Source: Ligustrum vulgare
Lineage: Eukaryota > Streptophyta > Magnoliopsida > Lamiales > Oleaceae
Assembly (NCBI GenBank): GCA_963555705.1
Contig: OY743183.1
Location: forward strand, 28,803,932 to 28,867,931
Direction of reading: 5' to 3'
DNA length: 64,000 bases
Part shown: piece by piece, positions 10,790 to 23,149 of the stretch
Layout: each line of letters begins with the position of its first letter
How positions within the stretch are numbered: the stretch's first letter is position 1
Notes under the pieces: model-generated
Told to the model about the DNA's origin: nothing
The model's database searches: none
Seen by the model: only the letters and a program-made list of their open reading frames with translations
Position numbers and translations under genes: made by a program

Positions 10790-11613
10790 AGAAGTTAAAT
10801 TAATGTCCTATTAACTACTTCTGTTTGACCGTCGTTTGAGAGTGACATGTAGTAGAGAATAACAACTTAGTACCCATCTTCCCACACAAGACTTTACAAA
10901 AGTAACTAAGGAACTTAACATCCCTATCAGACACAATACTCCGAGGTACCCCGTGGAGTCTTACAACCTCCATAAAGAATATGTCTGCTATGTTTGTTGC
11001 ATCGTCAGTTTTATGACAAGGGATGAAATGTGTCATTTTATTAAACCTGTCCACTACATCAAATATAGAGTCCCTACCTTTTTTTGTGCTAGGAAAACCT
11101 AAAACAAAGTCCATAGACATATCTACCCAAGGTTCATTAGGTACAGGTAAAGGGGTATACAAACCTTGTGGTAGGATCCTAGACTTAGCTTGTTTACAAG
11201 TTATGCACCTGTCACAAAACTGGTGAACATCCCTTTTCATTTTAGGCTAATAAAAGTGTTCCTGCAATATTTCTAAGGTTTTCAAGACCCCAAAATATCC
11301 CATTTACACCCCCACCATGAGCCTCACGTACTAACAATTCACGCATAGAGCAATTTGGCACACAAAGCTTATTTTCCCTAAACAAGTATCCATCATGCCT
11401 ATAAAACTTATCAATCGCACACTTTTCACATGAAGCATGGATGGTAGAAAAATCAGGGTCATCAACATACATACCTCTAATATATTCAAACCCAAGCAAC
11501 TTCGCATTTAAAGAAGTTAGAAGTACGTACCTGTTAGAAAGGGCATCTACTACCACATTCTCCTTACCTTGTTTGTAGCGGATGACATAAGGAAAGGTCT
11601 CTATGAATTCCAT
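10790..11613 (-). pseudogene. pol: G2 integrase core and RNase H end
   Basis: 11,242-11,613 holds the RNase H tail ([28 protein letters not shown]) and the start of the integrase region through [15 protein letters not shown]. 10,815-11,240 holds the HHCC part ([13 protein letters not shown]), the D of [30 protein letters not shown], the second D in [11 protein letters not shown] and TTCHSQT. The glutamate region is just beyond a frame break (QTTVKQK, family QTEVVN). Disabled integrase. Confidence 0.82.
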
Positions 11614-12900
11614 CCATCGAACATGCCTTTTGTTTAGCTTACCTTGTCCATTGAGATGCTTTAGTGACTCATGATCAGTATGTATGACAAATTCCTTTGG
11701 CCACAGATAATGCTACCATGTCTCCAAAGCACGAACAAGAGCATAAACCTCCTTTTCATAAGTAGGATAATTCAATGATGCTCCACTCAGCTTTTAACTG
11801 AAGAATGCAATTGGCCTTTTTTCTTGCATAAGAACAACTCCAATCCCTATTCCTGATGCATCACATTCAATCTCAAGTGTTTGGTTAGGTAATCCCCCAA
11901 TGAAATCCTACACTTTTCTTAACTATTTATGTGAGTAGTGCCGCTAGTGTACTAAAGTCTTTAACAAACCTCCTATAAAATCCAGCCAACCCGTGAAAGC
12001 TCTTAACCTCCGTAATACTTTTGGGAGTTTGCCACTCTTTGATAGCCCTAATTTTTTCCCCATCTACCTCAACACCATTAGAACAACAACAAATCCTAGA
12101 AAAATCACCTTTTATGCAAAAAAGTACGCTTTTTAAAGTTAACATATAGTTTCTCAGTTTTCAAAACTTCCAATACTGATCTTAAATGTTCAATGTGAGC
12201 ACCTAAGTCCTTACTATACACCAAAATGTCATCAAAGTATACCACAACAAATTTACCAATGTAAGCACGCAAAACATGGTTCATTAGTCTCATAAAAGTA
12301 CCAGGGGCATTAGAGAGACTGAATGGTATAACCATCTGTTCATATAAACCATACTTGGTTTTGAAGGCGGTTTTCCATTCATCACCTTCTTTCATGCGAA
12401 TTTAGTGATAGCCACTTTTGAGATCTATTTTACTAAAAAGACTTGCCTCATGCAACTCATCAAGCATATATCATTTAGCCTAGGTATGGGATGTCGATAC
12501 TTTACCGTGATATTGTTGATTGGTCTACAATCACGCACATCCTCCAAGTCCCATCCTTTTTGGGTACCAACAAGACCGGTACTGCACATGGGTCTCATGC
12601 TCTCCCTAACATAGTCCTTGCTTAACAGCTCCTCAAATTGCCTTTGTAGCTCCTTCGTCTCCTCTGGATTGCTCCTATAGGCTGGCCTGTTTGGGATGAC
12701 CGCTCCCGGCACAAAGTTAATTTGGTGTTCGATCCCACGAATAGGTGGCAGCCCACTAGGAATCTCATCGGGAAATAAATCTGCAAATTACTACAAAAGA
12801 GATACAGCTAAACTAGGGTGGGGTGGTTAGCTTCATCAAGTGCAAGGAAAGATTCCTTGTACATTTGCAAAATTACTGGCTTGTTTTCAAATATGGCTTT
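11550..12900 (-). pseudogene. pol: G2 reverse transcriptase and truncated RNase H
   Basis: 12,425-12,712 encodes the RT start (GAVIPNRPAYRSNPEE, LLSKDYVRESMRPMCS, DVRDCRPINNITVKYRHPIPRL). 12,105-12,395 encodes [30 protein letters not shown] and an intact catalytic YFDDILVYSKD. 11,927-12,145 encodes the RT/RNase H connection ([14 protein letters not shown]). Unlike G1, about 80 bases of RNase H are missing between KSVGFHW-like sequence and [10 protein letters not shown] near 11,900. Further stops lie near 11,715 and 11,795. The two sisters therefore decayed independently. Confidence 0.82.
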
Positions 12901-13029
12901 AGTAATCTCACTTTATTTTGCGTAGAAGCTCACTTTTGTTTTCTCTCATTTGTCTTTTCTGGCACTCTGTACACCCTCTCCTTTTTCTGAGATCGTGGTT
13001 CCAACTCTCTTTTGATCACTCAACTCTCA

Positions 13030-14832
13030 TTATTCTGGAATCGTGGTCCCAACTCTCTTCTGTTTACTCAACTCTCCTTTTTCTGGGAACTTGGTCCCAA
13101 CTCTCTTTTTCTCTTCCTCACTTTTTAGTTTTAATTGGTCCTCGTAGACTTGTTGTGATGACAAAGGCATAAGTTTGACATTTTTCCCATCCTTGGTGAA
13201 GGTGTATCTATTTTTATAACCATCGTGAATAACCTTCCTATCAAATTGCCACGGCCTGCCCAACAAGATGTGCCCCGCATGCTTGGGAACCACATCACAA
13301 ACTACTCCATCTTCATACTTTCCATTTGCAAGATCAATCACCACTTGCTTATTCACTTTAATCTCTGCCGACTCATTTAACCACTGTAGTTTGTAAGGCC
13401 TAGGGTGTTTTAGCACAAATAGGCACAATTTTTCCACAAGGTTAGTACTGAACACGTTCGTACAATTACCCCAATCAGTTATCAAACTACATACTTTGTT
13501 GTTCACAAAGCACCTAGTATGGAAGATATTTTCCCTTTGCTCACCCGACTCTTCCACCTTAACTTGAGTACTAAGGGTCATCCTAGTGACAAGTGATTTA
13601 GCTCCAGCGTAGTCCCCATCCTCACAATCACTAGCCTCTTCTAAAGCTGGCATATCCTTATACTCATCCTCTTCTTCCTTCTCATCCTCCGAACACAATA
13701 CCCCATCATGCACAATCAACACCCGCTTATTTGGACATTGTGAAGAGATATGTCCTAAACCTGTACATTTAAAACGTCTCATATCTCTACTTCTAGGAGT
13801 TTGAGAGTCAGAATTAGTTTTACCTTTGTTGGGTGGCTCCTCCTTTCCCTTTGGTGACTCGAATTTCCCTTTTTGCACAGCTCCATTTTTGAAATTCCCA
13901 CTCCATACAGGCTTCCCAAAAGAAGTAGAACATGTGGGAAATCTCGTTGTCCCCTTCCTTTTTAACTTCCTTTCCACCTTCATGGCCATATGTAGCATAT
14001 CCTCCAACTCGACATAATGCTGCAATTCAATAACGTTACTAATTTCCCTATTCAACCCACTTAGAAATCTGACCATGTTTTCTCTAATCATAGCCATTTC
14101 CATCTCTCTATGGTATTCCTCCACACCCCTATTACATTGAGAAAGGGTTTGTAATTTTTAGTAAATGTCCATGTAGTAATGGTTGGGTACAAACCTTTTT
14201 CTCATAAGGGGTTTCAACTCATCCCAAGTTTCAATTGGTCTCTCACGGTTCCTCCTTTTACTCGTTATCAATTGATCCCACCACACTATAACATAATCGG
14301 TAAATTCTACGACCGCCAATTTTACCTTTTTCGCCTCAGAATAATTATCACAGTAAAAAATCAATTCTACCCTTTTTTCCCATTCAAAATAAACCTCCAA
14401 ATTGCTTTTACCCTAGAATTGTGGAATTGACATTTTAATGATTCCAATACTCCCATCCATTTCATCTCTTTCCCTACGTTCATGCCTATATCCCCTTTCG
14501 CGTCTATCACCTCGATCTCTTCTTCTACCCAAACTGGCCATAGACATATCCCCACTATCACTATCACTTTCAAAATTCTCAACATTATCATTTCTAGATC
14601 CATGTCAAGGGTTAAAGCCATACCTTAGTGGTCTCCTCATATTGGGGAGTGTCTGTGGTTGCTCCTGACGCGGTTGAGTAGTGTCTGTAGCACGCGTTCC
14701 TATTGAATCATTAACTTTCCCCAACCTCGCATCCAATTTTGCTTCCCACTTCTCAAATTGTTTTTCCATCATGGCAAGGAGGTGAAATTGTTGGTTATCC
14801 TCCCATGTTGATGATGCGTCCTTCTGTGACAT
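13030..14832 (-). pseudogene. gag: G2 gag and protease, frameshifted
   Basis: Gag begins at the ATG ending at 14832 (MSQKDASSTWEDNQQFHLL, as in G1). It shifts frame at about 14,605 and again near 14,160. The last frame (13,030-14,124, 364 aa) carries the gag end, a zinc knuckle whose first cysteine is lost (RFKCTGLGHISSQC) and a protease whose active-site segment is altered (ITDWGNCTNV instead of IIDGGSCTNV). The acidic linker and the RVGT..PE repeats follow. Non-functional. Confidence 0.85.
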
Positions 14833-15465
14833 GATTAGTTATTTAAGGAAAAGAAAAGAAAATTTATATAATGATCATCACGTGTTTGTCACTCGTGTAT
14901 CACTCAACTCGGCCTTTTTCCTCTAATATGCTCACCACTCTTGCCTTTTACCTCTCTTTTCCCTTTTCTCTAGTTCTCAATGAACCAACCAAACTCGTTA
15001 AGGATTTAAACTCCGTGGAATTAACCCCAAAGCTCAAGGACAAGAATTGAACGAGAATACAACATTAATGGAAGAACGAATTGAAGATTTTCAAGAAGGT
15101 GATTTTCTTGAAATAGAAATTTTGGATTGTACGAACCAAGAAAGAATTTTAGCGTAGTAATGGACAATGAGAAACTATCAAAAATGTAGGAAATATTGTA
15201 AAAGATATCAAGAAATGTCTTTTTGAATTTGGAATTGTGTTCTTGATCTTGATTTCAATAATAATCTCTTTTTTTTTTTTTTTTTTGGGAATTTGTACTC
15301 TTTTTTTTTTTGCTAATCAAGAACAAGAATTAAAATTGCGACCAATCTTGAATTAGTGATTCAAGAAATTCAAGAATTGAATGAAATTTCAATAAAGGAA
15401 CAAAAGAAAAAATTAAAAAAAAAAATTAAAACAAGAAATATAGAAAGAATTGGATTTAGAGACTA

Positions 15466-15477
15466 GCTCTGATACCA
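15466..15477 (-). other. Primer binding site of G2
   Basis: GCTCTGATACCA on the + strand, i.e. a perfect TGGTATCAGAGC on the element strand, two bases from the LTR end. Confidence 0.88.
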
Positions 15478-15479
15478 GA

Positions 15480-16252
15480 TGATGTGATCCGTTATGGGGA
15501 TCACGGAGAACACGCAGAATTTAGACTCGAAAAGCTATAAAGCTCCAAATCCAATCGGTAGACGATAACAATGTAACCCCGATCTCACGACGCAAGAACC
15601 AGGGGTATATTAAACTCGAGACCCGTTACGATGCGGAGATAAGAATTACAAAGGGGAGAAAGCCACAGAACTTGTCTAATCCTTTGATAAGTTCAATTTG
15701 TTCATTAAGAACGAAGAAGAATAAGGGAATAACCCACATTTAATTATCAATAATCTCAAAGTTGTGTTTTCAATCAATGAAAGGTAACTAATAAAGAGTA
15801 TTATCATGAAAATAGGCCAAAACCGCAACATATGAGCCCAAAATGGAAAAAGAATTAAAAACGAGGAAAACCCTAAATATTATACCCACGCGATCATGCA
15901 GGCACCTCGGTAGAGATCGCGTGGAGTGGTCAAAATCTCTCGGGTCTCTTTTTCATTACATATTGCGATCGCGCTCCATTTTATACCACGCGGTCGCGTG
16001 GTTCAAATCTCCAACTCCTTAGTTTTGAACTTGATTCTCGGCCCAAATCACTTGTATCACCTTTGGCTCCTCTTCTATCATGTCATGAGTCAAAAGTAGA
16101 GCTTTTGGTCTTGGACTTGAATGCTCATCCACCCAAGTTTGCATAGATCCTTGCATTGCTTGTTTGATCTTCGTAGCCCTCAGCCTCGTTATTGATCCCC
16201 CCAGCACACATGCAACGAGTCCTCGCTCGTTGGGCCACTCCGGTACTCATCA
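15480..16252 (-). repeat. 5' LTR of G2
   Basis: 773 bases, TGATGTGATCC...GGTACTCATCA in + orientation. Contains CCACGCGGTCGCGTGG and GCGATCGCG clusters (about 15,890-16,000). Confidence 0.88.
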
Positions 16253-17604
16253 ATAGTATCACTATAGAATGATACAAATGACCCTATTATATAATATGTT
16301 GAAATTGAAATTGGAGTGTAACATTTTGTAAATTATATCTGGGCAATTGATTATTCACCAGAAGTGAATTCGAAAATGAATATTTAATAATTTTCCTAAA
16401 GTGGATTCAAAATGAATTTAATTATTCACTAGAAGTGAATTTGGAAACAGATGATGTTTAGTTATTTACTAGAAGTGAATTCTAGATATGATTATTCACT
16501 AGAAGTGAATCAATTCTGAATTTGAAAAATGCAATCGATAAATTAAGAAAACATTGCTTAATATAGCATGTTATGACATCATAAATGAGTTATGAACGAT
16601 TCATATAAAGCTCATTATAAATGAGATGTTTGATGAAAATATTCGAGACTGCATCAATATATTTATGATATTCCACGAAAGGAATAAATACGCGTTGTAC
16701 TCTTTTTTCCTTAGCTGAGGTTTTGTCCCACAAAGTTTTCCTAACAATGTTTTTAATGAGGCAACAATTTTGGCATATTAATGAGAATAATGTACTGTTT
16801 TTTTCCCTTAGCTAAGGTTTTGTTCCACAGGATTTTCCTAGCAAGGTTTTTGAGGCATTATCACAACTATCTAGCAACACATTTTTGTACTGGAATGATA
16901 TCAACAAATGAAGAAAATCATAGACATCTTATGAAGAATGTTATGATATAGCTACACACAAGAAGATTTCTATATATATATACATATTCCAGACGAAAGA
17001 TGATATCAATATTCAAGAAGCTCATGAATACTTGATTACACACTTCAGGGTGAGAATCATGCCTACTCTTTTTCCTTCATCCAGGTTTTGTCCTACTAGG
17101 TTTTCCTGACAAGGTTTTAACGAGGCAGCGGCTATACTCTTTTTCCTTGGTTCAAATTTTATCCCACTGAGTTTTACTGACAAAGTTTTAATGAGGCAAC
17201 ACTTCAGAATTCCAAACTTCGGAACATGATTTGTTCTACTTATCATTTGATGTCATTTTGAACAGTGGACTCAATAATTCACGATGACCAACATTATAGG
17301 GAGCAGTTGTACTCTTTTTCCTTTACTCAAGTTTTATCCCACTGGATTTTCTTAGCAGGTTTTAACGAGGCAGGCAATTGCATATTGGATCATTCAAGGG
17401 GGAGTGTTATAAAATATGCATTTTATATATATAATGTGAATTACCATTATATCCCTGTAAACTTTACATATTATGATTGTGTCATTGATCACCCCTATAA
17501 TAGGGGCTTAAGTTTGTAATATTACATATATTTAATGAGAAGCAATTTTCTCATTCTCTCTACCTCTCTTTCTTGTTCTTCTAAAAATTGATAGTTTTAC
17601 AACA
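16253..17604 (+). mobile_element. 3' end of a truncated Ty1/copia element
   Basis: No coding region remains. Seen: repeated 'ttattcactagaagtgaatt' units (16,345-16,515), then four to five copies of the 'actctttttcctt...ggttttgtcccac..ggttttcct..caaggttttaacgaggca' motif (16,697-17,375), an AAGGGGGAG purine tract ending at 17404, and a 200-base 3' LTR (17405-17604, TGTTATAAAA...TTTTACAACA). Known: this repeated motif lies between the pol stop and the purine tract of many plant copia elements. The 5' portion is lost at the junction with G2. Confidence 0.8.
17405..17604 (+). repeat. Copia 3' LTR, 200 bp
   Basis: Begins right after GGGGGAG with TGTTATAAAATATGC and ends TTTTACAACA; short LTR of a Ty1/copia element. 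Confidence 0.75.
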
Positions 17605-18490
17605 TACTCAACAATATTACCATTACTTTTTTGACATCAAGCATTTTCAATAATCTGTCATGTACAATGTTCCTACCAATGAAAATCGCCTTTATTTATC
17701 TTGTTCAATTAATTAGTTTTTCACACGTATTTCTAACTATGTCCCGCGATTAAAATGTTTGTCGTGATTTGATTTAAAAAGGAATACCATGTAAATATTA
17801 AAAATAAATATTACAATGAAAACATTGAAAAAAAAAGATGTAACCTTGTTATCTAGTGATTACAAAGAGGTGAAATTGCTCCGTGGGCCCCACCCCATTC
17901 GGGTAGGAAACTCTCCTATCCGTCACGGGTAGGAGAGAAGCTCTCTACAAGGAGAATACATATATATCTGTGAGGTTACATAAAACGATCATGGCAAATC
18001 AAGAAATTCATCAAGAAAGAAATTACTTTTACTTACTCCCAATTGTAGAAGTCATTTTGTCCTAGTTTCCTCACTCTTCCACTAAAAATTCAATTAAATT
18101 CATGGACCGACTCTCGAATTGTGATAATATTTTAACCTTATAATTTATTTCAATGTCTTAAAATCAAAGCTTACTCACAATTTCAATCGAAAAAGAAGTG
18201 ACTGTAATTTCTGTTCCAATTTCTCTATTATACATCATGTCTAAGAACTTGACGGAAAAACATAAAAAGTCCATCATGACATTTTGAAACATCAATGTGC
18301 CGTTTTTCAAGATACCATTTCATGAAACATTGGTATCCCTAGATTCTTTTCAAGAAAATGATGAAAATATTGTTAACGACCACCATTACATAACTGTCAT
18401 TTTCTTTCAATCCTAAAGGACGAAATTGGGTTGGGTTCACCTCTACCTTGAATGTCATAATCATTGTCTACACCCCATTTTTCTTACGCT
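17605..18490. other. Non-coding flank, nothing recognised
   Basis: AT-rich; a small hairpin 'tctcctatccgtcacgggtaggaga' lies at about 17,912-17,936. No gene or transposon end was found before the CATGC target duplication at 18,491-18,495. Confidence 0.4.
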
Positions 18491-18495
18491 CATGC

Positions 18496-19906
18496 TGTTG
18501 AAATTATATATGCCCATAGAATATAATTCACGACATTTAAAATAAAATATTAATTGATTGTATTAATATGAAGTTGCGTTTGTTTACATGTCGATTTGAT
18601 ATTACAAATTGAGTGTTTAATTTGTTAAACAAAGAAAAATTCAATTTGTGATTGGATATAAAATCAACGTTCACGATCAGTAAATAAATATGGACAATTT
18701 ATTTTGATAAGATCGTCTCGGTTTTATTAAAGTCTACCTTTGACTTTGGTAATAAAATTGAGAATACGTTTGGAACGTATTGGACGGGACCACGTGAAAT
18801 TAATTTGTGACATTGACCGTACAAATTTAATTTCACTTGATTATCATACGTGGGACCTTAATCCTAATCGGATAATGGACTTCGATTACTAACTTGAAGT
18901 TCTTTGAGGTATCAATGGGTGAGATCAAATTGCTGATCAATATCTCGGTACTTTGAGAATTAAAGTGAACTAACGACGAACATATATTCGTATTATGGAA
19001 TCCGTCACCTTTTAGGTATGATCATAATTTCATTGGTTCTTCTAGTGGACAGTTGAATCTGAGCTCAATAATTCGACAGTGACTGTTGAATTCTATGATG
19101 TGATTGGATCACATCGAACTGTCAGATAGAAGATGAGAGTTAAGAATTTATGAATATTCAGAGAAGGGCATTTTGGTCATTAACTTGCTCAGAATATTCG
19201 AGTTGATCGACGGGGGTAACATGTAAGAACGATAAGTTAGAGGATATAATTATTGATTAATTGTTTCAGTAATTTCAATTTTACTAAGAGTGCAATCTCG
19301 TTCTTTTAGTGGAATAGAACGTGATTAATAAATTAATTTTGACTGATCAAGAGTTGATCGGGTCATAATTAATTTATTGGAGCTTAGTTTAATTGTGTCC
19401 GATCAGGTTCCCTCGGTGGCTTCACTATAATGAGTTTATACAGGCTTATTAACTGTATTGGGCTGTGCAGAAATGGACCTGGGTTATGGCACTAGGCCTG
19501 GTAGGGTTTTGGTGTGTAAAGAGGTTACAAATAGTCTCCCAAGACTGTTTTTCTTAACCTAATTGGCAAAGTGGCGAAACACACACTAAAGTGTGTAGTG
19601 TGTGTTTCCTCTTTACAAAGAAACCCTAATCCTAATTTAACCTAGGTCTTGAGAAAGGTAACCACGCACCTGCACAGCTGCCATTGGAGAACACCGAGGA
19701 AAGCTTGAGGGTTTGAAGCTTTGGTGAAATCAAGAAGCAGCGAAAAGAGATTATTGTAAAGCACGCTACAAGGGTAATATCTTTTTCTTTTTATGTGCAC
19801 AAAATTATTTATTCCAAGTTGAATACATAGAACAGAAAATCCTGTAACGGGATGATCTATCACAAGAAATCAATTTTTGTGAGTAGAGCAACCCGAGTTC
19901 CCAACA
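18496..19906 (+). repeat. 5' LTR of C1
   Basis: 1411 bases; differs from the 3' copy mainly by single substitutions, concentrated in its first ~170 bases (about 12 there). Confidence 0.9.
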
Positions 19907-20254
19907 ATTGTTATCAAAGCGTTAGGTTTTTGATACTGTTTCATGTATTTAGGATTAAATAATTTTGTTATGCATGTGTTAGTGGAGCGGTGTAGGTTTT
20001 TTTGTGATTTGATTTGTTATTGGTTGAATGATATTTTAATGAACTGATTTATGGCCTTAGATTGTTTGTTCTGAATTATGTATTTGTTTTATCGAGTCTT
20101 GTAACAAAGGGGGTGGATTACGACTCCATGTTTCCCCTTTGATTTTGATTTATTGTAAAATAGAATTAGAAATTAGTTTTTCAATTGTATTTTTGTTGCA
20201 ATCAAAATCTGAAGACCAAATCTGTGACAACTAGAACATGGAGGACTTCTGCAG

Positions 20255-20770
20255 CAAATTCAAAATAAGGGCTTGACTTCATCTTCCTCAGCACATGAAG
20301 GACTTGGCTTGCAATTTCTGAAAATCAACCATGAACGGTATGCAGGCAGTCGGCGGGACTCGTGGGTGCTACCATTGTGATCGGCGGTCAATGGCGGCGA
20401 CTTTTGGGCTGCAATCTTGGCTCGATTGCGACGGTAGTGGAACACACATATGCCACTGCACGCAGTCGGCAGCACTTGGGTGCTGCCGTTGCGATCTGTG
20501 GACGCTTGCGCCGTTGTTGGCGCTGTGACCCCACGTAGATCGCGGTGGCAGCGGCACCACAGGTGCCACTGCGATGCAGGTTCAAAATAGTAGTGCCGCA
20601 GCAGGTTCGAAAATGGCAGCGCCCATGGCACTGCTGCTGCTGTTGCGGTGACTCAACCCAGGCGTGGCTGTGCTGCGATGGAATGGTGTCGCGACGGCCC
20701 AGGTTGACTCCCTTCTGGCAGCTGCGGTCTATTTCGACGATGGAGTGTTCCCGATAGCGGCTGAATTCAG
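20255..20770. other. GC-rich insert in the C1 leader
   Basis: About 500 bases, conspicuously GC-rich (many GGCGGC, CAGCGGCACC, CTGCTGCTGTTG strings) inside an otherwise AT-rich element, between primer site and pol. Overlapping open frames occur on both strands, as expected from GC content alone. I recognise no protein. It could be a captured host fragment or a family-specific leader. Confidence 0.5.
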
Positions 20771-23149
20771 ATAGGGAGAGACATAGGTTTCGGATGTGTA
20801 GAATAGAGAGCAGAGGATTTAGTTGGGCTGATAATTTCAATTGGGCCGGCTGTGACTTCTTAATGGGCTGGCTGTGACTTCTTCTTGGGCCGGATGGACT
20901 GAATTAAAAATTGCAGATTGGACCATTTTGAAGTTGGGCCAGATAATTATTATTTGAAGAGTTCGAGTAATGGGCTGGACACTTGCAAATGGAAATTGAA
21001 GGATTGGGCCGGGTTGTGGCTCAATGTAATCTTTAATTAATTTGTAATTTGTGTCTAGGTTTTGGCCATAAATCATGTTCTAGTTTATTTTATTATTGCA
21101 TTTATTTATTGCTTTAATTGAATTGTGGATGAATGTCATTTGATAACATGTCATTTAGATCGCATTAACACCGCTCTAGGTACTATACTGTCATGCATTG
21201 TTTTATATTTTATTTTCTTTTCTAAATGTTAGATTAGAAAATAAATATGTTTATTAATAATTAAATTGATTTTAAGAGTTAAAATTGATTGGGTAATTAT
21301 TAATTAAAATCCAAGAGTTCAAAATATTAAGTGAGCGAGGGTGCATTTTTTGAACCCACGGCCTCCCCTATTAGCTCATTAGTAAAATTTTGTGTATGCC
21401 TCGTGCTAATTTAATTAGTCTCCCTATAGGAGGGCTGCACTGTTTTGGTTACTGGATTGGGCCCAATTAGGTGATAATTTTTTAAGTGTGAATTAATCAT
21501 GATTACCCTATAGGTGACATAATTAATTTGGTACTTGAAATATTATTAATGTAGGGGTTAGACACTTAAATCAATGATATCGTGGGGACTTCCTATAGAA
21601 TATCCAAACGATGTCAATGATGGCCAAATTTTAACGACTATAAATTAAATATTGCATGAGATGCTAAATATATTTAATTTAGTGGGAGGGTCACAGCCTA
21701 GCCATAAATCACATTTATTTCTCCTATAGAGAAATGTGTTTAAGATTTTGGGATTTTAGGTTGTCGTCATATTATAGTAGTTTCGGGTCTACTTGTGCAT
21801 AATTTTTTATTCATGCATCATATATGAAAGTATTCACCATTTATGCAACTCCTGTATTTTATTTGAATGTCGTATTTCCACAACTAGTTATATGTTTAGA
21901 CATCACCAACTAATTGGCGAAAACTGCAACATGTCTCGTTATAATTCTTTCCACTTATGACATTTGTTCGTGCTAGAAGATCCTTGTTCAAAAATAATTA
22001 TAAATCTTCCGATGAAAATGGTTTTATTTTGATGAGATGGTTTATTGCATAGTTTTGATTCTCACGTCAAGTACTTCGCAATAAAAACATCAAAATAGGA
22101 TACCATATTTATTTTCTCGATGGAAGGGTATTTATGATAATTTGAACATTTTAATTATGGAGTTATGCAAAATATGCTATCAAGCTATAATAAATCTCTA
22201 CTTATGAACCGATCACGATTTTTACAAGAGGCCATTTGGTAAAACATGATTGGTCACTTTAACGTGGTGGAGGTTCCACTTGCAAACATTGATTCATGTG
22301 ACATAATGCTTGAGAAATCTTTTAAGATGATCTCTTGCGGTTCAGTGTGGACTATATTCACCAGGATGAACGTGTCCCTGAAAGGTTCAATGTAAGCTAT
22401 TCATAATGAAGAGTTTATTTTAAAGCAACGGATAGTATGGTAGGCCCTCTAACCTTTTTGCTTTTGAGCAAATATATGATTAATGAGGAAGTAGCCTTTC
22501 TTGGAAACTGTATAATGTAGTAAGACTCTATTCATTGTGTTATGGTTAGTAATTGAGTCTATCTTGATTATAGATTCTAGAGTAACTAATCACTATTGCA
22601 AGTTGTTGCAATATGGTCCTAGGTGACCAAATGACACAATGAGATAGAGTATAAGGATAAGCACGTGTATGGTAATATGGAAAGAGCCGTTGGGCTTTTA
22701 TGTTTGCAAAACAATTTGATTGTTATTTTGTCTCTTTATTATTTGAGCGGAATTATTTAGCACTTAATCTCCAGTTATTAGTTGGAATTAAGTTAAATAA
22801 TGCTCTTATTATTGTGAGACAAATGGTTAACAATCCCAAAGCCTTGTAAATGGTTCTAAGTGTAATATTACTACAAGTGATAAGGGATAGACAACTCCTT
22901 GTATTAATGAACTCTTTGATAAGATCTTAAGATAATCATATTTATCTAAATAAGATTGAAAGACTAGTAAAGATAGCCTCTAAGTATTTTGGAGGTGGAA
23001 TCTATGTGGGCTTTTGAATTTTATTTAGAGGGTAAAATGATTAAGATCTTATGCTTGGTCACACTTATCCAAAACTCGATTCTAATACTAGTAAGTGATG
23101 GACCTCAAAAGGATCTGAGGTGGAATCTATATTGTTTTCTGAATCTTGT

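Larger units (their letters stand above)
9481..16252 (-). mobile_element. Ty3/gypsy retrotransposon G2 (sister of G1, opposite orientation)
   Basis: Full-length element on the minus strand: 5' LTR 15480-16252, primer site 15466-15477, gag-pol, purine tract next to 10253, 3' LTR 9481-10252. The LTRs are 773 and 772 bases with TGATGAGTACC...GGATCACATCA ends (the first base of the left LTR is changed, cGATGTG). No matching 5-base duplication is visible (GATGG left, ATAGT right). The left flank is locus A LOG and the right flank is unrelated copia sequence, so a deletion or recombination followed insertion. Confidence 0.9.

Noticed and set aside
16253..17604. Missing second half of locus A LOG in this segment
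   Set aside because: No LOG motif in any frame; the sequence is the 3' end of a copia element.
20260..20840. Overlapping open frames in the GC-rich block of C1
   Set aside because: Open on both strands at once, as GC-rich DNA tends to be; no recognisable domain.
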